Assembly: GCF_009800925.1 (NCBI RefSeq)
Contig: NZ_WOYF01000001.1
Location: 1 to 64,000 of the forward strand
DNA from: Budvicia diplopodorum
GTDB taxonomy: Bacteria > Pseudomonadota > Gammaproteobacteria > Enterobacterales > Enterobacteriaceae
Length of the DNA: 64,000 nt
Direction: 5' to 3'
In this document: positions 38,701 to 45,701 of the stretch, one piece after another
How the letters are laid out: every line of letters begins with the position of its first letter
Position numbering within the stretch: position 1 is the stretch's first letter
The notes under the pieces: generated by a model
Databases searched by the model: none
What the model was told of the DNA's origin: nothing
What the model saw: the letters and a program-made list of their open reading frames with translations, nothing else
Position numbers and translations under genes: made by a program

Positions 38701-39355
38701 TATCCAGCAGGTACAGCGGCGCGGCCCAGCCCAGTATTTTATTGCGGGCATGCATTTGCCACAGGGTCTTATCCTGCAGGGCTTTCTGTTCTTTCGACGG
38801 TTCGTAATAGCTTGGCGAAACTACCCACACCTGTGCATCTATCGGCTTACGCCAGCGCAGTTTACGCAGGGACGTTAGCCAGTTTTCATCCAGCACGGAT
38901 TTACTCGAGCCACCCCAGATCAATAGCGCATCGTTACCAATTTGCCAGCCTTGGGCGATAAGACCGGGGGCGACTTTCTCGACTTCGTTAGACTCGCCGG
39001 TGACGAGGATCCAGCGGAGTTTGTGGCACCAGAGGGGGCCGTAGCGGTGAAATAGTTGATCTCTTATTTGTTCAGCTAACGATCTTACCTTAGCTGATTC
39101 AGGGACATTATCCTTAATAACAATACTTTTATCACTGGACTTAAAAAAGAGCAGCGATACTTTATTAATGGCCAATCCCCCTATATCTCTCAGTAATATA
39201 ATGCTCAGGATGATTACACAATAAACCGCCGTGGCTAATGATTTGGCTAATATTGAATCTAACAGTTCGATATTACCCAACCAGATAAATGCCACTATAC
39301 CGACGCATATCGCCAATAATAAAAATATAAGAAAGTACGAAATCCATTTTTTCAT
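35762..39355 (-). CDS. tssM: T6SS inner-membrane complex protein TssM (IcmF)
   Basis: A 1197-aa IcmF-like protein spanning the envelope. There are two membrane helices at about 5-26 and 41-56 and a third at about 351-374, then a large periplasmic domain that binds TssJ. The cytoplasmic loop where many homologues carry a Walker A motif reads LVTGESNEVEKVAPGL (117-132) and lacks GxxGxGK[ST], so NTP binding is doubtful. A Pro/Ala-rich C-terminal tail of about 80 residues extends past the usual domain. It overlaps tssA and lies 32 bases after the thiolase-like gene. Confidence 0.94.
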   Translation of the reverse strand: MKKWISYFLIFLLLAICVGIVAFIWLGNIELLDSILAKSLATAVYCVIILSIILLRDIGGLAINKVSLLFFKSSDKSIVIKDNVPESAKVRSLAEQIRDQLFHRYGPLWCHKLRWILVTGESNEVEKVAPGLIAQGWQIGNDALLIWGGSSKSVLDENWLTSLRKLRWRKPIDAQVWVVSPSYYEPSKEQKALQDKTLWQMHARNKILGWAAPLYLLDIRDSKWDQSDREEQPVGTIFPAKPHPEALMQSLLSLVKNTTDFGMHQVMVNNKHAFLLQLAQDLSQRDIPRLRGWLPAFLTAQGGNQLRGLIFSPQVTRPETLADRAFLPTSAWQTVIDDSRVAKGRGIGVQWVNTATGVALGVIVLFGLGSVVSYIGNRSLISSAEGLAKQSNDFKATMSERLTRQQAFKQQISQLQYRVEHGSPWYLRFGLNQNDKLLTSLWPYYHKANQQNIQTPLVADLSDKLTVLVQMSPNNPERAALAKEGYDRLKAYLMLSRPDKVDAPLLTKILVENNKTPPATVSEGIWHSAGPELMQFYAYNLSRHPEWVLKPDRGLVTDARQVLINQIGMQNAETAIYQGILKRVAQNYGNLSLEQVLNGMDSRTLFTTDQEIPGIFTREAWEGMVEKEIEKAAKNRREEIDWVLTDSGKQIGGDISPEMLQTRLTDRYFTDYSAAWLNFLNGISWQRAESISDVIDQLTLLSDARQSPLIALMNTVKYQGQTAQKGKALAETLVTSAKEVFGSKAKKLDAIPMDDDTPKGPLDQTFGPVLRIVQGTPQESGDSTLSLQTYLTRVTRVRLKLQQITAAPDPQAMTQALAKTVFEGKAIDLTDTRDYGSLIAAGMGEEWAGFGSNLFVKPLEQAWQAVLEPAAMSFNNAWRESIADPWYRAFNGRYPFKATGNDASLPELGRFLRPDSGMIERFVTSQLGGILHKQGDIWVADPLNSQGLTFNPQFIAALNQLSRVSGMLYANGDAGMGFELMARPSNLVVKSELTIDGQSLVYFNQMETWKTMIWPGETYTPGAQLSWSTAETGMRLYDSPKGSWGWIRLLEQAAVKQLDSSRYWVSWEAEDGRKLNYVLRSQTNAGPLELLKLKGFSLPGSVFETTSSPDNAPTTPAAHVADDSVEPVKPETAPALTIRKQPASTADASTVRPVKAGAAKKEAEPITAAVATPDPVPVSEPVKVEPMKMMRGELDAN

Positions 39356-39387
39356 CTTTACTGTCTCTTCAATAAGAAGGATATATC

Positions 39388-40572
39388 TCAGGCGTTATTT
39401 GAAGGGTTAACCATCATAAAAACACGACTATTACTGCTATAAGATACTAATTGTGGAAGTCCAGATAGTTGGCACCGTTCAATAGCAATGGCTAATGTTA
39501 GCCAGCCAGCGACAGCTCCGGCATAGCCAAGCGCTGAATTAACCCGATGTACATCCGGTAGCTTTCCGGCAATGGCATTAAAGGCGATTAACATATCGGT
39601 GATATAAGGGAGCTCTCCTTCACTGCACCAGATGGCGCTGACCGCTGACGATTTCTGTTTTCCCCAAAGCACTGCATCATCTAATGCCGATTCAGTTTCA
39701 CCCTCAACCGGGCGATGAACTTCAATAATCCCTTGTTCTGCCAGGCCTTCAACCTTCATGCCGGCAAACAGCATCGCCGTTGCTGCCTCGGCACTATTCA
39801 TCTGAGCTTGTTCATAAAGCTGTACGCTAACGACCAACAGGTAACCATAATCATTTTTTAATTCATCTAGCCATTCATCCAGAACCATTACGCCCCGATC
39901 TTTTTTAACCAATTCTATCGTCACGTCAGGCGGTAAGCTTTTACTCCAACAGGTATTCCATACTTTTTGAACTTCAGCGTCGTTAAGCCCGGAGTCATGT
40001 AATAGCTTGACGTTTAGTGGATGGCCTTTAAGTATTTCGATGTCGGGTAATTTAAGATTATTTTTCAGGCTCACAAATATATAAGTTAATAATGCAATCT
40101 GAGATCCGAAGCTATCATCACGAGCAATGGCCGAATGCGGAATCGGTACCTGCCCGTTAATCGGCTTAGTTGAGGCAATTTTTATAAGATTATTCGATAT
40201 TGCCTGAGCATGGCCATAGGTACCAGCACCGCTAATCATTGCTGAAGAAAGCAGAACTAAGGGGCGCTGGGCAAACTTAATCAGTTCATCACGCCGGTGT
40301 TCATGATGCTGATTCCAGGATTTGGCATAAATAACGTTTCGCTCATAGATATGAAACCGAAGGACAAAAATTAATAACCACGCCACCGCCGGCAATATAA
40401 TAGCCTGACACCAGAACCATAAATTATGATCGTCATTTTTAGCAGGGAAAACGAATGTAGCTATTACCACGCCGGTTAATAACATTAAAAATAGTAGAAG
40501 CAGCCAAATAGATAATTTTAACGGCTTAAGTGCTTCTTTTTTCTCTGGAATAAGAGAGAGAATAACGGGCAT
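39388..40572 (-). CDS. T6SS-cluster membrane protein with degenerate thiolase-like C-terminal half
   Basis: I do not know this 394-residue protein by name. Two membrane helices (about 20-42 and 52-72) precede a soluble region. Its second half can be laid on the C-terminal half of a beta-ketoacyl synthase. LLVVSVQLYEQ then SAEAATAMLFA resembles the EGAGALVL strand region. AIWCSEGELPYITDMLIAFNAI falls where NxHGTxTxxGDxxE is expected. VHRVNSALGYAGAVAGWLTLAIAI falls where the KxxxGHxxxAxG segment is expected. The catalytic histidines are absent (Ser-Glu-Gly and Tyr instead), implying a non-enzymatic scaffold. It lies between PAAR and tssM with its own ribosome site (AGGGAC). Confidence 0.6.
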   Translation of the reverse strand: MPVILSLIPEKKEALKPLKLSIWLLLLFLMLLTGVVIATFVFPAKNDDHNLWFWCQAIILPAVAWLLIFVLRFHIYERNVIYAKSWNQHHEHRRDELIKFAQRPLVLLSSAMISGAGTYGHAQAISNNLIKIASTKPINGQVPIPHSAIARDDSFGSQIALLTYIFVSLKNNLKLPDIEILKGHPLNVKLLHDSGLNDAEVQKVWNTCWSKSLPPDVTIELVKKDRGVMVLDEWLDELKNDYGYLLVVSVQLYEQAQMNSAEAATAMLFAGMKVEGLAEQGIIEVHRPVEGETESALDDAVLWGKQKSSAVSAIWCSEGELPYITDMLIAFNAIAGKLPDVHRVNSALGYAGAVAGWLTLAIAIERCQLSGLPQLVSYSSNSRVFMMVNPSNNA

Positions 40573-40621
40573 AAATATGTCCCTACGTTACCGAGTTATT
40601 TATATTTTGAGTACTGATAAA

Positions 40622-40885
40622 TTATTTATTACCGACTGTCGGTAGTGACGATATTAATTTACAACCACAGGCCGCCTTATGTTCGTCAAACGCAATGGCT
40701 ATACCCTGATCCATAACCGTTGAACTCCCTTGAATAATAGGATTAACACCGTGCCCCGTTTTCGGGCAGGTCACCATATCACCCACTCTGGCTACGCCCT
40801 TTCCTGAACAAATAAAGGTCGATGATGCAGAGATAACTTCTCCACCGTGATCTGTTTTATCGCCTAAGCGGATTATTCCTTTCAT
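40622..40885 (-). CDS. PAAR-domain T6SS spike tip protein
   Basis: An 87-residue PAAR protein that sharpens the VgrG trimer and can carry effectors. Family landmarks are IIRLGDKTDHGGEVISAS, VARVGDMVTCPKTGHG and AACGCKLISS. The metal ligands are His and Cys residues (DHGG, TCP, HKAACGC). The ribosome site AGGGAATCT precedes the ATG. No fused toxin domain is present, so effectors are probably recruited separately. Confidence 0.93.
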   Translation of the reverse strand: MKGIIRLGDKTDHGGEVISASSTFICSGKGVARVGDMVTCPKTGHGVNPIIQGSSTVMDQGIAIAFDEHKAACGCKLISSLPTVGNK

Positions 40886-41012
40886 AGATTCCCTGATAGA
40901 TTATTTAATTTCATATATAAAACTTCATTAACTTAGAAATAAATATTATTTCAATTAGTGATTCAAAAACCAGAACGAAATTAGCATTCAATAATAAATA
41001 AAGTATCTAAAT

Positions 41013-41052
41013 ATTTAATTTTAATTTTAATTTTAATTTTAATTTTAATTTT
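41013..41052. repeat. Hexanucleotide tandem repeat (TTTTAA)6
   Basis: Six perfect copies of a TTTTAA hexamer (period verified by AA at 41017, 41023, 41029, 41035, 41041 and 41047) lie about 130-170 bases upstream of the PAAR gene. Such tracts change copy number by slippage. The rest of 40886-41154 is AT-rich and has no gene. Confidence 0.75.
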
Positions 41053-41114
41053 TCTATAAAGGCTTACACCCAACTGTCGTAAGAAAACATAAAATGCTAT
41101 TCGTTATTTAAATA

Positions 41115-41147
41115 AATTCGTGCTAACTCAATAATGATTAGCACGAA
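41115..41147 (-). terminator. Terminator after the DUF6708 gene
   Basis: ATTCGTGCTAA pairs perfectly over 11 bp with TTAGCACGAAT. On the minus strand it is followed by TTATTTAAATAAC. It lies just beyond the DUF6708 stop codon. It may separate the effector cassette from the PAAR-tssM part of the transcript. Confidence 0.65.
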
Positions 41148-41154
41148 TACATAC

Positions 41155-42138
41155 TTATTCGTTAATGCCCCTATTGGCGGGAAACCAACCCTTTCGCCAC
41201 GTCCAGACGGAGCTATTTTCAATGCCCAAATTAATCGAGTCATTCGGTTCAATCTGGCATTGTTCTTCTACCTCCGGTGGCCATACCGGAATTTTGCTGG
41301 TTTTCATTGCCACAAACCGCCCTAGCGCAGAGGTAGAATGAATGAGTGCCATAAACACCCCACTCAGTGAAAAAATACCGCGAGGATTACCTGGTGCAAA
41401 CAGATGCACAAACCCTTCGATAAACGTCTCTTTCCGCTTTTCTACGGGGATATAGAATGGGATAGCATCCTGAACCGCTTCGGGGCCGTCTTCCATATAG
41501 CGGCGGATAAATTCCCAATAACTGTCGACCATCGGTTTTAAAAATGAGCTGTAGCCCAGTTGAAATGTGAGTTCTACCTGCTTTTTATCTTTAGACAGAA
41601 TATGACCGGAAATTCCCCACTGATTAGCGCCCATCATGTACATAAATTTATCAGAGCAGAAAATAATCTCATCCCACGGCGCGGAGATAACTTTACCTTT
41701 ACGTAGAAATATGTAAACCATACGATTTTTCCGATTGAATCGGATGGGGTAATGGGTGTACCGAAAAACATCTTTAAAAATTAGAATAATAGAAAATGAA
41801 AAGGCCAATAAGAATGAAATGGCACAAACAGAAATAATTCGCAAATCATAATCTATTTTAGAAAGGAACTTATTATATCCAACGGAAGCCACCCCCCAAA
41901 CAAAAAAAGAAAAAATAGATAACACAACTGAAAAACAAATTAACGCAGTAAAGGTATCAGTTCCCCGCTCATCATATTCCCTGTCAGCCGTTTCTAAATA
42001 GGTAGAACTTAGTCGAACAGTGGCATGCCCTACATCTAAAAAAGTTGTTTCTAGCTTCGCTTTTTCATTTTGAGAATATCGGCCAGTTATTTCAGATGTT
42101 CGAAGCATTTTCCTCACTTTACTGTCATAGTAAATCAT
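41155..42138 (-). CDS. DUF6708 membrane protein, candidate immunity protein of the VasX-like effector
   Basis: A 327-residue protein with two membrane helices (about 63-85 and 98-118). The segment YPIRFNRKNRMVYIFLRKGKVISAPWDEI is characteristic of the DUF6708 family as I know it. DUF6708 proteins are commonly found beside T6SS effectors. The start overlaps the effector stop codon (ATGA), which couples their synthesis. Immunity to pore-forming T6SS toxins is usually provided by a membrane protein encoded next door, so this is the best immunity candidate; the role is inferred from context. Confidence 0.75.
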   Translation of the reverse strand: MIYYDSKVRKMLRTSEITGRYSQNEKAKLETTFLDVGHATVRLSSTYLETADREYDERGTDTFTALICFSVVLSIFSFFVWGVASVGYNKFLSKIDYDLRIISVCAISFLLAFSFSIILIFKDVFRYTHYPIRFNRKNRMVYIFLRKGKVISAPWDEIIFCSDKFMYMMGANQWGISGHILSKDKKQVELTFQLGYSSFLKPMVDSYWEFIRRYMEDGPEAVQDAIPFYIPVEKRKETFIEGFVHLFAPGNPRGIFSLSGVFMALIHSTSALGRFVAMKTSKIPVWPPEVEEQCQIEPNDSINLGIENSSVWTWRKGWFPANRGINE

Positions 42139-44816
42139 AAATAAACTCCCTGCTGGAAGCCTTCATAGATAGCATCATTAAACTCCTTATCTTTTTTCTC
42201 TTTCTCCTCATCCTTCTCTAACCCCATTAGGATCCGATACTGTTTCTGCTCAGCCGCACCGTCTTTGAATTTAATCACGGTAGTGTCAGATGGAATGCCC
42301 CAACGTGTACGCATCAGCCATTTTTCAATATCATCACCTTTAATTTCATCAATTAGATAACTAACAAACAGGGCTATTCCAATAATAACCAAGGCAGGCC
42401 AAAAACCTAAGCTCACACCAACCCAACCACTTACAATTCCCATAACCGTTGTTGATGAGGCCAAGACTGCTAGACCACCTAACGCAGCGGAAGCCGCATA
42501 AAGTCCAAATAACTTCATGTTGTCCGCCTGAAATTCTTCAACAGCCCTAAACCCATCATAAATAGCAAGCCCTATCCCCGCAGCCATCCCCAATTTCTTC
42601 CCAGCAGCAGATAGCTTTAGCATTTTTTCTTTTTCTATTGAGGACAATACCCTATACGCATAGGCTAAATCAGCCCCTAACTCAATAGCCCCACCGGCCA
42701 AAGCGGCTAAACTCAATCCAGCAAAAACAGTTTCAGGTCTCCCGTTCCTCGACCATTCATTCTTATCATTAATAAATTGCAGCACTTGAGCAGCCTGAAG
42801 TACAACGACAAATCCCCTTACGCTTAAGTGTGCTCCCTGCACTTTCGCATTCGTTCTCTGCATACGAGCCGCAGTATCCCGGGTAAGATCTCGATACTCT
42901 TCCCAAGGTATTCCTTTTTTTATTATTTCTTCTATTCTATCGAGGCTTTTTTCGTCTAACGCAATAAAGTAGCGCTTTATCTTTTTATCTTTACCGGCAA
43001 CCTTTACACCTTTAATTGCCAAGCGCTGGAGTATGTCCCTGACTTGCTTATCCGTAATATGATCGCTGGAGTTTATCCCGGTCGCAATTCGAACAATCTC
43101 GGCAATAAACGCTTTCTGTTTACCCGTTACATTAATCGGTATAAACGCCCGGTACTGCGAAACACCTGCACCGATAATAGTTTTCGATATTTTATTAATT
43201 AATGTCGAATTCTGTTGCAACGTTTCAGAAAAGGGACTGGCTATGATTTTAAGCAGCGCATCATTCAATTGACTGATTTCTTTATAGTCGACGTTATTTC
43301 CCAGAGCTTTTTCTGCCACATCGATAAACGCTTTCAATTGGCCAAAATAATCGGCCCAGGGAATTTTATCGTAACCCACTTTATTTTTAACAGCCTGATC
43401 AATATCTTTTATCAATGCAGCATTGTTAAATAATAATGCGCGGTTCAGTGGATTATATTTATCAGTATCGTCATCCATCCATTGTTTATACACTGCCGCA
43501 CAGGTAGGGCTTTCCTGTGTACCGATAATACAGCTTGAAAAGAGCTTTACATATACGACGCTGTGCTTGGGGTTTTCCCCATCAAAGTGCCCTTCAAACT
43601 GCTCACTAAATATATTTGAAGCCGTAATTTTGGCATGCATATCATCGATAGGCTTGATAATATTTTCGCCTATCTTTTTATATTCAGCTGCATACGTCTC
43701 TTCAAATAACGCTTTTTTACTCCCCTTTCCACTTTCAATTCTTTTACTATATTGTACCCAAGCTTCATCTTCAGCCAGACTGATTTCTTTTGCTAACTGA
43801 GATCTTTCCTCATCCCTTTTCTCTTCAATATCTTCTCGTTGATCATCATTCTTACCATACAATTCTAGATCTTGACCTATCGACCCCATACTCTGAGCTG
43901 GCCTTCCAAGATTGTAATGATCATCGCTAAACTCTTTTGCCGCTTTTTCCCTGATGTTCACTTCAAGCTGAGTGATAGCACCGACTAAAAATAAACCATC
44001 TTTAAATTCTTGATTCTCAAACAACCTGTCATCTAATGCGACTCGTCTTAGCGAGGCCAAATCGGTGGTCACTCCCGTTGGATCTTGCACATTGAAAATA
44101 GCACCACCGTGGAATAAAACCTTATCGGCCGCAGAATGGATGTAATTGATCAGTTTTGGCGGCTTACTGAAGAAATTAGTCAGGCAAAACCGATTAAATT
44201 TCTCCGTATTGCTTTGCGCACTTTCAGCATACTCCGCAACAACAGTGGCTAACGAGCGCATGCCTATACAGTTAGGAACATTCGACGGTTCCTCCTGCTT
44301 TGACATCACATAGTCATACCATACCCCGGAATTAAACACCTGCATAAACTTGTTACGGTTCTCTGCATCTTGATACATGGTCCAGACTTTATCCGTCCAT
44401 CTGACCGGCGACCATGCCAGCCGCGTAACAAAATCTTTATGTGCCTTTACCGTAATAAACGAAGCCATTCCTTCATGGGTTGGATTAAACGAACAGTTAA
44501 ACGTTTTTGCACTCAGCATCTCGTCTGAAACTAAAGCATCCTTCTTTAACGGGAAATAATATCCCCCTTCGTTAATAAGATATTCTGACCAAATTTTATC
44601 TTTTTCATCATAAACATAGAGAAACCCCTTGTTTAGAATTCTGGATGTGTAAGCAATTTCACCACTGGCCTCAGCCAAGACTTGAAAGTTTTTAGGTAAT
44701 ACCGGTGTTTTTGCACCCAACGGAGAGATCGCCGCCCTAACAGGCATCAGCGGAATTGACATGCTATCGTCATGTTCGATACAACCACAGGACTTTTCTT
44801 CTTTTAACGCTCCCAT
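42135..44816 (-). CDS. VasX-like T6SS effector (BTH_I2691 family), predicted membrane-disrupting
   Basis: An 893-residue protein. The N-terminal part has the toxin-VasX N-terminal domain pattern: IPLMPVRAAIS, then YTSRILNKGFLYVYDEKDKIWSEYLINEGGYYFPL. The middle is helical and charged. Residues about 690-830 contain several hydrophobic helices (ETVFAGLSLAALAGGAIELGAD, KLGMAAGIGLAIYDG, FWPALVIIGIALFVSYLID), as expected for a colicin-like pore former. It is preceded by a DUF4123 adaptor with a 1-base gap and followed by a DUF6708 membrane protein. The cassette is AT-rich compared with the T6SS core, consistent with exchangeable cargo. Confidence 0.82.
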   Translation of the reverse strand: MGALKEEKSCGCIEHDDSMSIPLMPVRAAISPLGAKTPVLPKNFQVLAEASGEIAYTSRILNKGFLYVYDEKDKIWSEYLINEGGYYFPLKKDALVSDEMLSAKTFNCSFNPTHEGMASFITVKAHKDFVTRLAWSPVRWTDKVWTMYQDAENRNKFMQVFNSGVWYDYVMSKQEEPSNVPNCIGMRSLATVVAEYAESAQSNTEKFNRFCLTNFFSKPPKLINYIHSAADKVLFHGGAIFNVQDPTGVTTDLASLRRVALDDRLFENQEFKDGLFLVGAITQLEVNIREKAAKEFSDDHYNLGRPAQSMGSIGQDLELYGKNDDQREDIEEKRDEERSQLAKEISLAEDEAWVQYSKRIESGKGSKKALFEETYAAEYKKIGENIIKPIDDMHAKITASNIFSEQFEGHFDGENPKHSVVYVKLFSSCIIGTQESPTCAAVYKQWMDDDTDKYNPLNRALLFNNAALIKDIDQAVKNKVGYDKIPWADYFGQLKAFIDVAEKALGNNVDYKEISQLNDALLKIIASPFSETLQQNSTLINKISKTIIGAGVSQYRAFIPINVTGKQKAFIAEIVRIATGINSSDHITDKQVRDILQRLAIKGVKVAGKDKKIKRYFIALDEKSLDRIEEIIKKGIPWEEYRDLTRDTAARMQRTNAKVQGAHLSVRGFVVVLQAAQVLQFINDKNEWSRNGRPETVFAGLSLAALAGGAIELGADLAYAYRVLSSIEKEKMLKLSAAGKKLGMAAGIGLAIYDGFRAVEEFQADNMKLFGLYAASAALGGLAVLASSTTVMGIVSGWVGVSLGFWPALVIIGIALFVSYLIDEIKGDDIEKWLMRTRWGIPSDTTVIKFKDGAAEQKQYRILMGLEKDEEKEKKDKEFNDAIYEGFQQGVYL

Positions 44817-44817
44817 A

Positions 44818-45690
44818 TTACATCTTCTCCTTTGTATGCTCGTGCGCTAACTGATCGTTGATTAATAACCAATCAGGGGGTGAAAAATTCCCTGTGAAAG
44901 TGGTATACCGCATATTATTTTGTTTGCCATTGCTTATTGCTTTAGCCATGAAAGGCGTTTCGTCAAACCCTTCACCAACCGTAACGCAATGGTGCGCAAA
45001 AGCAATGCGGTCTAACGGGTTTACAAAACCGTATTGATCTTTGGCCGTTACTAAATAGCCGTTAACTTTTTGGCTTAGATGAATGTGATCTTTAAGATGA
45101 GCCTCTTTAGGCAACACCGAAAAGACACTATTAATATCACCAATATTCAACAATGTTTCTTTACTATTTCTTACGGTGCAGTCTCTTACATCGTCTTCAT
45201 TTGTCTCAATCTCAAACGAATGCCAACCACCGTTCAGATAAATAGTCCAACTAGAACATCTAGTTTCCAACTCAAATGCCCGCCACTCTTCATCAGAAAA
45301 CATCCAGAGTAAATGGCTGATAACTCTCGGATCGTAATAACGCAGTACATAATATTTATCGTCATACTTTCTGATAAGGCGTTCTGCCAATATCTGACAT
45401 AAAGTTTTAGGCAAGAGTCTACTGGTGAAAAAAACGCTGCAAAGTAAAGGTTCTGACAATGCTATTTGGCCTGCAATTGTTTCATTCAGTGCGATCCAAC
45501 TAGCGTCATCTAATTCATCCAATAATAATAAATAGGGGTATAAATGCGCCTGTGCCTGCATAGTGGGCATAACAACCTCCAAGACAGGAAGAGTTTTCCC
45601 TACTTGATCATAAAAAATGCGGTCAATAAATGCATAATTGTGAGAGCCAAGTTCAGAGGGCCGAGGCAGCAGTTTAATATTCTTCATCAT
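44818..45690 (-). CDS. DUF4123 adaptor/chaperone for T6SS effector loading
   Basis: A 290-aa DUF4123 protein (Tap/TEC type, like VasW for VasX). Family markers are LYPYLLLLDELDDASWIALN, the segment YYVLRYYDPRVISHLLWMFS, and FSDEEWRAFELE. Such proteins bind a cognate effector and load it on the VgrG encoded just upstream. GGAG precedes the tandem ATG codons. It lies 11 bases after vgrG and 1 base before the effector, so all are one translational unit. Confidence 0.9.
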   Translation of the reverse strand: MMKNIKLLPRPSELGSHNYAFIDRIFYDQVGKTLPVLEVVMPTMQAQAHLYPYLLLLDELDDASWIALNETIAGQIALSEPLLCSVFFTSRLLPKTLCQILAERLIRKYDDKYYVLRYYDPRVISHLLWMFSDEEWRAFELETRCSSWTIYLNGGWHSFEIETNEDDVRDCTVRNSKETLLNIGDINSVFSVLPKEAHLKDHIHLSQKVNGYLVTAKDQYGFVNPLDRIAFAHHCVTVGEGFDETPFMAKAISNGKQNNMRYTTFTGNFSPPDWLLINDQLAHEHTKEKM

Positions 45691-45701
45691 AATCAGAACT
45701 C

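Noticed and set aside
41013-41052. Tandem repeat considered as a CRISPR array
   Set aside because: The units are 6-bp direct repeats without spacers. No cas genes are present anywhere in the window.
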